DNA from: Puffinus mauretanicus
Lineage: Eukaryota > Chordata > Aves > Procellariiformes > Procellariidae
Length of the DNA stretch: 64,000 nt
Reading direction: 5' to 3'
Assembly (NCBI GenBank): GCA_023333565.1
Contig: JAJKFH010004141.1
Span: forward strand, 1-64,000
Made by a program: the position numbers and the translations under genes. Positions 1 to 13,195 of this stretch are shown here, piece after piece. A model generated the notes under the pieces. That model was not told the origin of the DNA. It saw only the letters and a program-made list of their open reading frames with translations, and ran no database searches. How positions within the stretch are numbered: the first letter of the stretch is position 1; the number at the start of each line of letters is the position of its first letter.

Positions 1-3000
1 TACATCGTATATAAAAAATTCTATTAAATCAATTAAATTAATTTTGTTCTATTTCTTCCTTCGATAACACTCAAGCTGCCCTTGAGATTGTTTGTGACAT
101 CTCATTTGACTTCACGATGGCTATCAGTATAACTGGATTCACTCACATCAACTTTTCCAAAAAGAAATCCTCAGTTCATTGAAACATCCCATGATATAAA
201 CTAGAGAGAGAAAGGTTAAAACTTTAGAAACAATATCACAACCAACACTTCCAAGCATCCCCATCTGCAGTATAGTAAGGGCTCCTGCAACTGCTACTGT
301 AGCGAGTTTGTGTTTCCTTATATTTCAATTCAACTGGTGTACACCGGTGAGAAACTGAATTTACTAGCCATTTTCCAGAGATACTCATGATCTTTAGTAA
401 AAGAGACTTATTTAATTTAAAAGAAGCTTATGTATATTTTCTTTAATATATGTATATGTTATTACTAAAAAAAAATCCACCGATGAAGTTATTTCTGTGA
501 ACTAGAACAATTTGCAAAATTGATTTGAAGAAGATATTTTGAGATGTGCTGTTCATACAAGGATCCTAGGAGTTGTTTCTGTAAGACCCCTGACTAGGAT
601 TTCTCTTACTAACACTACATCTTTGGGTCAACTCAGGAAGACAACCAAACTTGCTTAACATTAAGCATTACTATTAGCACCACTGATAGCAGTGTCTGTT
701 TTTAGACCTTGCTAAATCAGGTATTCTGGGCAAGAAAATTGAACTGTCTATAGGTTTTAGTCATATAAGCACTTAAGGGTGACCCAAAACTTAGTTACGC
801 TGACCAAAGAAACTGCAAGGTGATAAATTCTATGTCGAGGGAACTGTATTGTGTCAGTTCCTCAAGCCCGTAGAGAAGTTGAGGAATCCTGCAAAGTCAT
901 CACACATGAAAAAACGTAGAAAAGGGTAACGGGATCTTAGACATTTGCTTCTTTGCTGCTGCCTTTCTGCCCATCATCAATACAATTCCATTTCTCATGA
1001 AGTGTTGATCTCACGAACTATACAAAAGATTACAAAAATTGGAATAGCTTAGCAGGTTTGATCATTTTATCCTCTCCTTTTCGCAGTACACTTGTGTACA
1101 GCAGCAGTTGAAAAACCATAGACTGCTGATAATGGGAGTGGGAGGATAGCAATATGTTGGTGTAATATAACTGAGAAAAACTGGTCACCTCATTCTCTTG
1201 TTTTAAATACAAAAGGAGGCAAAGAAAAACTGATATATGGCACATACTTCCCCTGCCATATGTTCACTTCTCACATGAGCATTGCCATTATCAGTGTCTT
1301 TGCTCTTGTACTTGCTTCTGTGATAACAATATAGACAGAACGAGGAGGTGTCAATATTGCTGTAGCAATCATTCTTTTGCTCTTTTTAGTTTAGGAAGGA
1401 AAAGTGAAGTATTGGGAGCTTTTGGTATTTTAATTCTTCCCTGGCTTGTAAGTTTGGTTTCTTTCTTGGGTTTTTTCTCCTTACAAATTAGAAGTTTTTA
1501 GTGCTATTCGAATAATTATAATTTTTTTCTTATCTCAGAAATAATAGTTCATAATGATAATAAATGATACTATTTTATCATGTTGTCCTCTGTGTCTAAG
1601 GAAGTTCATTATGAACTCATCAGAGCAGTCAGTGAGGGGTATCATAAAAAGCAGGACAAGTGTCTTTAAAAAAATCCTCTGATATTTCTTGAAATGATTC
1701 TGTGAAAAGAGAGGATAAAGCAGAAAGCACAGATCTCATAAGAACAAGAGTTATTTTTTGTGTGACTTGGCACTACTTGTAAGCATTTTATAGATTAAAA
1801 ACCCTTATGTCTATATGACTCACTTATTTTAATGGGCTGCTAATGTCTATCACTTCTGAATGTGATGCATAATAGGACATTTGTTTTTGCTTTTACGTGT
1901 TTTAAATAAAAAACCCAAACATACTATATTTGAAAAAGCAAGTAACATACTAAATTTGGAAGGGATGAGTTCTCTTCTAGGGAAATTAATTCTATGTGAT
2001 GCTTATGCGCATGTGGACTAATAAACTTGGAACATGGAAATGTAAAGAATAACACATTAAGATTACTGAAACCATCATGCTCCCATGTTGCTCTGTGGAC
2101 TGAGAATTCTAACACTCGAACACAAAGTTTCCAGCTGATTATCTCTTTAGGGTCTTAAAATGAAGCTTGATCCTTTTTAACTCCATTTTGCCTTGCGTCA
2201 GTTTCACGGGAATGTGTGGAAGAATGAAACCTAGAGGAATTCCTCTACAGGGAGTTCTTCAGAAGTTTTCTCTGCTATGGGACAGGATGATTAAATACAT
2301 TTTTTCTCTTATTTTTTGTCCTTTTATAGTATTTAATAATGTATAATATGTAATAAATACATGATACAATACATTATATTATATAGTAATACAAATTTTT
2401 GGCATGTCTACTCTTGCAAATGTAATTTAGAAATACCTACATAAGTTTTTCTTATTTAATTCAATGTAAATTAGAAATGCAAAGGATTATCCTAAACTAG
2501 AAGATTTACAGTTAATATAAATATTTAACGGAATTCTCAGTCAAACCCTTTTTTTTTAACTAGCCGACGCATACTGCAGATATCATTTTATGTAACAGTT
2601 TATGTGAGCTTTCATTCCCCCACCGTTTCTGTAAACACATACCTAAAAGAATCTATTTTCATATCTTGAACAGATGTTCTCTGTGTATATGTGTGCAAAA
2701 CAATTGTCCCAGTGAACGATTAAGGGTGAACACATTTTAATGGCATTCACTGACACGTAGCAGGAGATATGCTGAGATATTTCTGAGTTAAATGCCGCTG
2801 AGCTTCATATTGCAGTTAGTGTGCAGTAACCAGAGAAAGTGTATTATAGTCATGTCATTAGTGAGAGAATTCGCGTAAGTACTTGCAAGGTCGTAACTCT
2901 ATTTAAAAGATATACAACAAACAACTAAGACGTTTGGAAAGAGAGACATCAGAGCAACACAGAGGAAAAGCTGGCTACATAAAGTAGTGATGGCCTTTGA

Positions 3001-3199
3001 TATCAAGCCCTCTGAACATACTTTAATTAGGTGCTGAGACTAAAATCTGTAACCTTTGAAGGGTTTGTGTGTGGCATGCTCACAGCTGCTTGGAGGAGTG
3101 CACAGATGGACGTACAGACTGTTGTCCAGCGAGGCCGTGGGAATAGCTGCAAATTAAGCATTTGGTTACTGTTTCCAAAATATGGAATATGCCTGTCAA
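1..3199. other. AT-rich non-coding DNA, no gene seen
   Basis: Both strands contain only short open frames (up to about 70 codons) with no recognisable domains. The stretch is AT-rich, with a particularly AT-dense part around 2330-2400. I see no transposon ends, RNA gene or convincing exon. It is most likely intergenic or intronic. Confidence 0.6.
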
Positions 3200-3204
3200 C
3201 TTTC

Positions 3205-3540
3205 AAGATAAATGGGTCTTTATGTCCAGATCCCATTGGTGCTTATGAACGGGGACGAGCTGAGGGCAGGCTGGGATGTCAGCATGTGGGTGGGGGCCAG
3301 GATCCAACCCCGTGAGGAGTGCCAGGGTCAGACACAGCCCCGGGACAGCCGGCCAGGGCCGTGGCAGGACGTCAACCTGCGTTTGGGACCTGGCTCAGCA
3401 GGGCCCATGGCCAGGCAGGGCAGGGCTGGAGATCAATGACATTGCTGGACAGCCCAGAGAGGCTGACATGGGGTCTTGGGTCCAGGGGTGGGTTTTGGGG
3501 GACACAAGTGGGGCTGATCAGGGCTGTTGAGGCCTATTAG
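3205..3540. other. GC-rich block of unknown origin
   Basis: A sharply bounded stretch of about 330 bp is much richer in G and C than its surroundings, with runs such as GTGGGTGGGGGCCAGG and several CpGs. It is open in more than one plus-strand frame, but the translations show no domain and are typical of chance frames in GC-rich DNA. It could be the remnant of an old LTR or a small regulatory island. I do not recognise the sequence. Confidence 0.35.
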
Positions 3541-4256
3541 TGCTCTCAGGTCCCTGAAAGTGGCCTTTCAATGCAGCAGTCTATTTCTTCCAAATTGGAG
3601 AAAAGAGGGAAAAAAACCCTGAATAGGGCAGTCATCAGAACAAAACGTCCCTCCCTGACAGGTTTGCCCTTCATTCTCAGCCTAACGGCCTTTTTCATCT
3701 TCAAGGTTTTTGTCATTCTCAAGCGCTTACAAGTAAAATCGTAATTTCAGTTCATTTCTGCTAATTGCACTACATCTCAGTAGTTTATGAAATTATCTTT
3801 CTCTTTTTCATTATAATTCTAATCAGAATACTATTTTCTTATTTGATGTTTCCTCTTGATCTAGCAATATATTGCCTACATCAATTGCTACAAGCCTTAT
3901 TATTGTCATTATTATCATTAAGTATCTCAACCATGGTGAAGTCCAAAGGCTTCATACTAGGGCAGGAATCATTTGTAGTGGATGCTGTGAAAATATAGAA
4001 GAGGATTTATGGCATTTCTTTTAATGTTTCCTCTGTGCTGATTATCTAGACCCTTTATACCGTCAAAAATAATATTGCTGTTTGAAAGTGAATGTAGTTT
4101 TGATGGCAAGAATATCCCACCTGAAAAACCTTAGAAGGGTTTCTCTAATAATTAGTGTGCTTCCTTGTAACAGATAACATGCAGAGTTTTCATATACACT
4201 ACTGTAACAAACACAACTCTTAAGAACACTTTAACAACATGACATTTCCCTTAAGA
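3541..4256. other. AT-rich non-coding DNA
   Basis: No recognisable gene or repeat is visible between the GC-rich block and the CR1 copy. The open frames are short and without domains. Confidence 0.55.
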
Positions 4257-4954
4257 TGGAAAGCTGCCCGGCAGAAAAGGACATGGGAGTGTTGGTCAAC
4301 AGCCCAACATGAGCCAGCAGTGTGCCCAGGTGGCCAAGGTGGCCAACAGCATCCTGGCCTGTATCAGAAATAGTGTGGCCAGCAGGAGCAGGGAGGTGAT
4401 CGTGCCCCTGTACTCGGCACTGGTGAGGCCGCACCTCAAATACTGTGTTCAGTTTTGGGCCGCTCACTCCAAGAAGGACATTGAGGTGCTGGAGCGTGTC
4501 CAGAGGAGGGCAACGAAGCTGGTGAAGGGTCTGGAGCACAAGTCTGATGGGGAGTGGCTGAGGGAGCTAGGGTTGTTTAGCCTGGAGAAGAGGAGGCTGA
4601 GGGGAGACCTCATCGCTCTACAATTCCCTGAAAGGAGGTTGTAGCGAGGTGGGGGTCGGTCTCTTCTGCCAAGTAACGAGCGATAGGATGAGAGGAAATG
4701 ACCTCAAGTTGCACCAGGGGAGGTTTAGATTGGACATTAGGAGAAATCTCTTTACTGAAAGAGTGGTCAGGCCTTGGAACAGGCTGCCCAGGGAAGTGGT
4801 TGAGTCCCCATCCCTGGAAGTATTTAAAAGACGTGTAGATGAGGCGCTTAGGGACATGGTGTAGTGGGCATGGTGGTGTTGGGTTGACGGTTGGACTCGA
4901 TGATTTTAGAGGTCTTTTCAAACCTTAATGATTCTATGATTGTATGATTCTATA
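4257..4954 (+). mobile_element. CR1 LINE, 5'-truncated 3' portion
   Basis: This is the 3' end of a Chicken Repeat 1 non-LTR retrotransposon in sense orientation. Translation gives the C-terminal part of the CR1 ORF2 protein, the region after the reverse transcriptase that includes motifs such as [19 protein letters not shown] and [13 protein letters not shown]. It is followed by the short 3' UTR and the diagnostic tail of ATTCTATG-type repeats (about 4929-4954). The coding remnant is split by a small deletion and frameshift near 4620, so the piece is dead. Similarity to the copy at 27376-28118 starts abruptly at about 4257, consistent with the usual 5' truncation of CR1 during target-primed reverse transcription. 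The two copies appear to be the same subfamily. Family membership is clear; the subfamily name needs a library comparison. Confidence 0.93.
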
Positions 4955-7900
4955 TAGCTGAAGAAGAGAAAATTTGTCTTGCATAGACTATAGCTTGTAT
5001 GGTCTCCCTAGAAGATATTTGAAATGTTTTTGTTGCTTCTTCATCTTACTATCTCAAAATCAGGTATACAATATTTTTTAAACAATACTGAGTGTTAAGA
5101 CTAACTTACATTTGGAGATGAGTTCTGCAGTCTGACACAGGGACTACTCAGTGCTCTGTGCAGCAGAGAGCTGTCTTGCAGATGTCTTGAGTGATCATTG
5201 GAAGATTCATAGGAAAGAGATTCATTTGAAGATTAAGATTAGGCAAGTGAAGGCACCGTGGTTGTTACCTTTGGAATCTCACTAGTTCTTACGTACTGGC
5301 AGAGTCCACAAAAGCTCTTGACAATTACTATGGACTAAAATAATAATTTTTCCCTAACCAATGCTGTAGAATGGGCAAGTTCCTGAACACAGGCTGTGCT
5401 GGAATGAACTTAAAACAGCCATTATAGTCTTCTCCTCAAGGTACACAGAAGTTCCCATTTAAATACACAGCACAAAAGATGAAGTCTAAAGTTCTGCAGA
5501 TTTAAAATAATTAAAGAAAGAAGAAGAAAGATATTCCTAATTTTAAATATTCAGGAACTCTGTGTTCTTTTTGTAGTAATAGAAGAAAGGCAGTCTTCCC
5601 CACAGTGTAAACCAGAGCAGGAAGCTAACTTGTGTGTATTAACATGCCAGCTTCTTAACGAGGTATCTATGCTAGCAGTCTAAAACTTGGCAATATGAAT
5701 GGCTACTCCATACCCTCTTGCTATAGGCCATTAGATAAATGGTGAAAAAAAGTACATTAAAAACTTCCCTGTAGCTGAGGATATGTATCAGTAACTCTCA
5801 GCTTTAGCCTACTATTCTCAAGCCAATGATGGCATTATAGAATTAAAAATGTTGTAGTATTACAAACAACAGTCCCAGAACAATGTATCATTTTTATTTG
5901 CATTTCTTGCAGCCTTCTGGCATCTTATTATTCCCCTGGACACAAGGTCAGTAACCTTAATGAAATACCAGAAGATATGTTTTATATACAATTTTAGCAC
6001 TTCTAGTTTAAGAAAAAATGCTGTACACTTCTTACTGCAGACCAGATTATTGACTGCTTGTAAAGAATTCCACTTGGGAGAGCAGCTGGTGCATCAGTGA
6101 ACCCAGTGCCCTTGACTTTATGTATAACCTATTATTTTGGGATGCTGTTCTGAGATACAAATAAAGAGCAGACGCTTTTTGGAATTACCACCAGGATTAA
6201 TAGTCACAGTTATCCAAATATTTCACATGTATTGCTCAAAATATTCCCCCCACTTACTGTAAACATGCACATGAAATCACAAATAATTATATTTGCTAGG
6301 TCAATACCAGCTTTGGGCATGTGCAGCTTGCCTGGGGGAGCAGACCCTGTTCCAGATACTCTGCCTGTGCTTCTGAAAAGACAGCGTGAGTGGCATGGGA
6401 TATGGGGTGAAGGCAGCTGCTGTCGGAAGAAGCTGGGGAGAACAGCTTTAAGTGCAGTGATCCTGGCTCCCTCAGTCTCCCACCAGGTCTCCAAGCCAGC
6501 TCTGGTCTCTTCCCCTATTCTTTGATGTGCTATGCCCAGTGCTTGATCCTCACATTTTCAAAGTGTTCAGAACAAATTAGATTTAATTACGGCAGTGACG
6601 ACAAACTGACCAAGATCAGGTGTGGGACTAGTTAAAGGTTCAGGCCCTAAATAAGTTGAAATTTAACAGATAGAGAAATGACGAGAGAAAATATGAGAAC
6701 ATGAAAATATTTCACTATTAGTCATGCCACAGTCTACTGGAGCTACTGTGCAGATTGCACAGAGAGATGTAATTTATGCTGTTCTTCATTTCTTTGTTTA
6801 GCACTTTGTCTTAGAGGCTGTAATCAAGAGCAGCATCCCAATGACCTATGCAAACAAACACATCATAAAATATAATCTCTTCCCTTATGTAGAGATTGAT
6901 GTAGTAGAAGTATTTCCATCGAGCTGCTTGTGAGTTATTATGATTTTGTAGCTGAACATTTCAAATAAGTGATTCTCAAACTTCATGGACAAAAGATTTC
7001 ATATTTCTCAAATGATCTCTTCATTAATTATGAATGACTTATCAAGCTCTGTTCCTGATTACCAGTGCCCTGCAAGTCACACCAAGCAAACCGGTGACAC
7101 AGCTTCATTCTTTTGATGAAGTCTTTCAATAATCACCTTTGCCACTAGATATTCCCCCCCGCCCCGGATACTCCATTCTTTTATTATTTTCTGGATTAGG
7201 ACCAGATTCTTTGCCAGCCAGTGTTTTCCAGGATCTCATCTATAATATTCCGAATTGGCAGTCAACTTTGATACCGAATGAGGTCTTTGATACTATTATT
7301 CTCCTAAGAACATTGCCATACCTTTCTCTAACAAATTCCAATAGGCATTTTGTTAGCTTGTTGCACAACGAAGTGAAACCCTACAGATTTTAACCCATAT
7401 AGAGAAATTTTAATTATATTTTCCATTTTAAAAGTTTTTGCATGAGAAATTTTTTTTTGTGAGGGAAATGCACATTTTAGGTTCTTGGCACTCTATTAAA
7501 TAGATAGGTCCTGAATTTGAAAGGCCCTGGAGAAGAAAAGTGTCCTTTTATAAAACTTTAAACCACCTTTTGGAAAATGAAAATCAACAACAGATTTTTT
7601 TTAATAATGAATTATTTCTGGAGAAGGCTAAGAAGCTGATTTGTTATTCAGAATGACTGACCTGCTGCACTTATTCGAACTGAGCATGGAATAAAACATA
7701 ATTGGGCTTCCTAACAATGGTATTTAGCATTAATATACATTTAGAGTCTTCATTACTTAAGCTATGGATAGAAGTGACATTGTAGCACTCTATTACCATA
7801 CTACCCTTCTGCAGAACATTTTGAAGTTTAACAGCAAAATAACAAAAAAAAAAAGTGTATAGAAAATCCATTAAGGCTGTACAATACTTGAATGAAGATG

Positions 7901-10900
7901 TGTTTACAAAGGCACTATTCAGAACATGGAAGTACTTTCCTTTATTCACAATTCAGAACCCAGAGTCAGTGCATTTCTGCACTGCCTCTTAGCTCCTAAC
8001 CTTGCCAACATCAAAAGAGATTTTCCTCTTATGTCCTTGACTCTGCAGTCTGCTCACAACCTTGCCTTCAAAGTGCACCAGTGAATTTCACTGTTTAAAA
8101 GAATATGTAACTGCTGGTTTTAGCATTTAGCCTTGTTCGTAAAATACAGAGTCTATAACCTATCCTGCAATTTAAATGCAAATAATATTTAAACAAGGCT
8201 AATCTGGAGGACTTCTGTGTATAAGGTGATATATGGGAAGGAGCTGTTTAAGGTGCAATAGTTTACCACTATGATTTCCTTTTCACATCAATCATCTCTC
8301 CACATGCTTCAACAATTAAAATGGTTCATGGCTGCAGGGACTATGACAAACTAACTTCATCATTTAAATACCCATGATAGTACCTTTGAGCATAAGAAGC
8401 TGATAGAAAATGATAAAATGTTAATTATAAGTTGTAAGCAGAATTAAATACCTCTATTCATCAGTGACCTGCTGATTATAAATAGAGCTTGCTTATACAC
8501 CCAACATACATACAGCAAAATATTCTTGTGGTGGAGGTTGTACTTATTTAATGCTTTTCAGTATAAATGAGACATGGCCAGATCTGCTCATTGCTGAGGG
8601 AAACACACTTTTACTTTCCTTTCTCATCTTAATACAAGGATATAGTACAGTAACTGTCCCTCCATCCAGAGAAGATATCAAAAAGTTAATCATGAAAGTG
8701 GGATTTTTTCATTCTTTCGTAAAACAGTATTACAATGGATGTATCGTGATCAGCCGTTTCTCTGAAATGCACTTCATGCTTTTGTCCAGTTCAAAAGGGA
8801 CTGCTAACACTTATTTTTCCATCTTCCCAGATGGATTCTTAGCTTTGCAGTGTCAATTTAAATTGATGCTGACACAACCCAAAGAGGGTATTTTTTTCCC
8901 TGTCCTGCAATCAGGATAGTGACTCTGAATTGTGTTTAAAATGGTTCTCCACTTTCCTTTTCCTTGGCTGTAAACCAGTTCTCATTATTTTAGAGTACAC
9001 TGTGACCATGTTCTAAAAAATATCATGAGTCACTTGGATGGTCCATTTTATCTGAACTGTAGAAATGAACTGTAATATTATAACAGGAATTAGAGATAGA
9101 CAAAAATATTTTTGTTAGAATTTAAAATTAGACTGGGAATAATTTTTTTAACAAAAAAGTAGACAATAACAATAGTTATTGTAAACACTTTTATACCTGT
9201 TTTCTATAAATATAACCTCATTTGCTACAGGAATATTTTTCTGGTGTATATTTCCATGTTCAGCTACATAAATTGATATTCAATCTATATAACAAGGTGA
9301 CCTTTTTTTCCCCCAAGCAACCTGTGAACTAATACTCTATAATTTTGCCTTATTATTTCTTCAACTCTTTTTTAACTTTTTTCTCTACTCTTTTTTTTTT
9401 TTAATTAAATTCATCATTCTTCTTTGCTAACAAAGGCATCTTTCTGCCTATGATCACTTTCATTTTCTAATTTTTCCTTTTTCTTTCTATAACTGCTTTC
9501 CCACAAGCTAATCAACACCTGGAATATAAGCATTAATACTATCATGCTGCCATGATTTGTCAAGAGTTGTCAGTTATCTGTGAAACTTTGTTTCTTACAA
9601 GCAAAATGATAAACCAATATACAGCAGTAGGAGTTTTCAGGCATATACCCTTACATTTAAAACCAATACAATAGCAGTGGGAGTCTGGAGAAGAATAGTA
9701 CAATGAATAAGCAAGAAAACTCAGTCTACAAAAAAACACTATTTCAGGACAATATAAAAAGGAAATGAGAGCTCAGAACAAAACGGAGAGCAAACATTTC
9801 CTTGCTTTGTTCTCAAAAACATTTTTGTTCAAATGAAGAAAAAAAGTCAAAAACCATAGCAAATCTGATAATGAAATGTAGTCGGTTGATTATAGAGATT
9901 TTTTTTTTTAAATCATCAATCCTTTTTGAAGTTAATTACTTTTGTTCAGAAGTACATTTCATATTAAAGCTACCTTTTTGATGCTGCCAAGGTTTTCACC
10001 TTAAGTGTTTTGAGGTGACTGTTAGAAGGCCTCTAAGTTGTTTGGCTGTTGGATTCTTTGGAAAAGGAAGCCAGACTGATACGTTGGATTCTTGTTCCTT
10101 CATTACTACCTCTTACATGTTGGTCTGATATTGTTGTAACTCTGGTAACAGCAACTTGTTCAAAATTTTTGTGGAATCCATTGACATCTCAGCTAATCAC
10201 AAACCTACTGTCCTAAAAAACAGAGGGAAAAGTAACTTCCACAAGTCGTCATTCCTACTTTTAGCAGCAACTGAGAAAACAGATGAGTTTACTGATGTGA
10301 AGTCAAATGTAGGAAGTATGCATAAAAATGCCAAGTTTTGCAAACAGAAGTTTGATCAGAAAGATGTTGGAATAAATGTCATGTAAATTGTTCAGTGTCC
10401 AGCTGATACAGCCAGATAGTAAGGCACTTGTCTAACACATGGGATTTGTAGTTATTTAGGCCGTTAAGACAAACTTATCCTTGGACGAAGACTACTCACA
10501 AAAAATCCGTAGCACTAACTCACCAGTCTTCTTGAAGTAGAAAGGAAAAGCAGAAGAGGTGAGAGAATCTGGCTCTCTTTGGAGGTTAATACTCACCTAT
10601 TTATGAACTAGCAACACTACTGAGATTTTGAGAACTGAGCTGGTGTGGACCTGAGCAGAGGAGTTAAGATCCTCTCTGCGGCACAAAACAAATACTGTCT
10701 GCAAAACATGTACTCTCTGAACAAGGATTACTGTTTAGACATGGAATCATGAATCTGACCCTGTGTTTGGGGAAGGCTATTTTAAGTACTTTAGGTGAAC
10801 CACCTTGTCTTGTATAGATATAGAATTAGATCTATTGTTGTTACAGGTAAGTTGAGAATGAAGAAATGGATAATTTAATTTTTTTTTTAGTAGCTCTGAA

Positions 10901-11314
10901 ATCAGCGAGGATCATGTGGATCCTGTTTGGATAAGGTTTCCTTGCAGAGCAGCAGTTTTTTCTTCCTTTGTTTTTTTTTAATACTCAAACAATAAAAGAT
11001 GTGCTTATGTTCCCATCTGATTCTGAACTTCTGCAACAGAGGATTGACAATTATGTCATTTAACAGTGGATGCCCCTACCAGTGAAATAATTAAAATAAA
11101 TTACTTATCTTTGAGTGTTATTGTATCAGGCACAACAAAGGCAGACTAACCTTAAGTATTGTATCAGTGCAACAGGCACTTCAGACTGTAACCTCAAAAA
11201 AAAAATGTTTATTACCTTCACAGATAGCATATCGATGAAATCAAGTTAATTATAGATATGCTCTAAAAACTACCTTCTGGAATATTAATTTTTAATCAAG
11301 TAACTTTGCTGGTG
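4955..11314. other. Long AT-rich non-coding stretch
   Basis: Apart from homopolymer runs and short chance frames I see nothing firm. The longest unassigned open frame (plus strand, 8551-8919, 122 codons) has no recognisable domain. A weakly GC-richer patch lies at about 6310-6530. No transposon termini were recognised. Confidence 0.5.
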
Positions 11315-11512
11315 TCATAGACTCATAGAATAGAATCATAGAATCATTTACATTGGAAAAGACCCTTAAGATAATGGAGTCCAACCATTAACCTAACACC
11401 ACTGAACCATGTCCCTAAGCACCTCATCTACACGTCTTTTAAATACCTCCAGGGATAGTGACTCAACCACTTCCCTGGGCAGCCTGTTCCAAGGCCTGAC
11501 CACTCTTTCTGC
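11315..11512 (-). mobile_element. CR1 LINE, very short 3' fragment
   Basis: Antisense to the window, this is the last 200 bp or so of a CR1 element. The tail repeats appear as TAGAATCATAGAATCATT at the left. They are followed by the conserved 3' UTR and by codons for the extreme C-terminus of ORF2. Similarity stops abruptly after 'CTGACCACTCTTTCTG' at about 11512, where the other copies continue. This is a severely 5'-truncated insertion with no complete coding content. Confidence 0.9.
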
Positions 11513-12180
11513 CTTCTACTCCAGACAGAGCTGTAACATCTTGGACATCAAGCACAGGTATACCAAGCCTCCCATAATCTACAATGTTAGTTTCTGAAAA
11601 GATTATAAGATCTACTTTTCAAAAGGGAAGATAGAAAAATCCAGGTAGTTATTTTCTGCAAGTTTTATCTTTGCAGTTTCATCTTCCAGTTTTAGCCTGT
11701 TACATAAAATATATTTTTGGTCATCATCTGCTGGCATCTGTTACGTTCAGAATTTGAAAATAGCTATTTCACAAATATTCGTCCCCTTTTGTTCTTGGCA
11801 ATCTGCGCCTAAGTGTCTAAACATGCTTTGGATCTTGTTCAGACTGAATAATGAAATCTAGTGTCTCAAGTTTTCCAGTGGGGCCACCTTGATAATGAAA
11901 GGAAATGAAGAATTAGGAAAAAGTAGTTCAGAAATGATGCACATGTCTGGTCTTAATATGATAACAAATCCAGCCTGCTAAGTACCAAGAACTCCATTAC
12001 ATATATAGAGAGCATGTGTCAAGAGCAAGTGGGAAGCCAAAGGAAAGCTTTCATCTGTCCTGAGCTTGCTTAAGTTAGCAACATTTCAGGATGCTTTGAA
12101 TTAATACAGTCTTCAAGTGTATACAGTTACATCTGAAACCAATGGTTAAATACAATATTTAATACATTTTCTTTATATCG

Positions 12181-13195
12181 CAGAACCACACAGAACCACC
12201 TAATGCTTGAGGATGGAAGCCACCTCTGGAGGTCATCTGGTTCAACACTCGCCTGCTCAGGAAGAGCCACCAGTTGCCCAGGACCATGTCCAGACAGCTC
12301 TTGAATACCTCCAAAGATGGAGAATCCACAACATCCCTGGGCAACCTGTGCCAGTGCTTGGTCACCCTCACAGTAAAAAAGTGTTTCCTGATGTTCAGAG
12401 GGAACCTCCGATGTTTCAGTTTGCGCCCATTGCCTCTGGTCCTGTCACTGGGAACCACTGAAAAGAGCCTGGCTCCATCTCTTTCCACCCTCCCTTCAGA
12501 TATTTACATACATTGATGAGATCCCCTAGAGCTTTCTCTTCTCCAGGCTGAACAGTCCCAGCTTCCTCAGCCTTTCCTCATAGGAGAGATGTTCCAAACC
12601 CTTAATCATCTTTGTGGCCCTTCATTGGATTCTCTCTAGTACGTCCATGTCTCTTGTACTGGGGAGCCAAGAACTGGGCACTGTACTCCAGTGCTTACCA
12701 GTGCTGAGCAGAGCAGAAGGATCCCCTCCCTTGACCTGCTGGCAACACGCCTCCTCATGCAGCCCAGGATACCATCAGCCACCTTTGCTGCAAGGGCACA
12801 CTGCTGGCTCATGCTCAACATGGTGTCCACCAGGACCCCCGGGTCCTTTTCTTCTAAGCTGCTTTCCAGCTGGGTGACCCCCAGCATGTCCTGGTGCCTG
12901 GGGTTGTTCCTCCCCAGGTGCAGGACTTTGCATTTCTCCTTGTTGAACTTTATGAAGTACTTGTCAGCCCATTTCTCCAACCTGTTGCGGTCCCTGTGGA
13001 TAGCAGCACAAGCCTCTGGCATATCACTCACTCCTCCCAGTTTTGCGTCATCTGCAAACTTGCTGAGGGTACAGCATCTGTCCCATCATCCAGATCATTA
13101 ATGAAGATGTTAAACAGGACTGGACCCAGTATTGACCCCTGGAGTACAGCGCTAGTTACTGGCCTCCGACTAGACTTCATGCCACTGATCACCAC
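12181..13195 (-). mobile_element. CR1 LINE, about 1 kb 3' fragment of an older subfamily
   Basis: An antisense CR1 copy carrying the C-terminal half of ORF2 and the 3' region. In the minus-strand translation the right part reads through the post-RT segment (FNKEKCKVLHLGRNNPRHQ, then EEKDPGVLVDTMLSMSQQCALAAKVADGILGCM). The left part gives the conserved C-terminus ([25 protein letters not shown]). Several frameshifts and stops separate these segments. The copy is more diverged from the 4.3-kb and 27.4-kb copies than those are from each other, so it is a different and probably older subfamily. The catalytic YADD region of the reverse transcriptase is not included. It cannot move. Confidence 0.92.

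Noticed and set aside
3031..3540. Overlapping plus-strand frames in the GC-rich block
   Set aside because: Several frames are open at once, which is typical of GC-rich sequence with few stop codons, and none resembles a protein.
8551..8919. 122-codon plus-strand open frame
   Set aside because: The longest unassigned frame in its region, but it has no recognisable domain, no signal of splicing and no coding-like composition. A frame of this length can arise by chance in 64 kb read in six frames.
10820..10852. TTACAG followed by GTAAGT, as an exon end
   Set aside because: A good donor string but no convincing acceptor or open exon upstream. About one such 8-mer is expected by chance per strand here.
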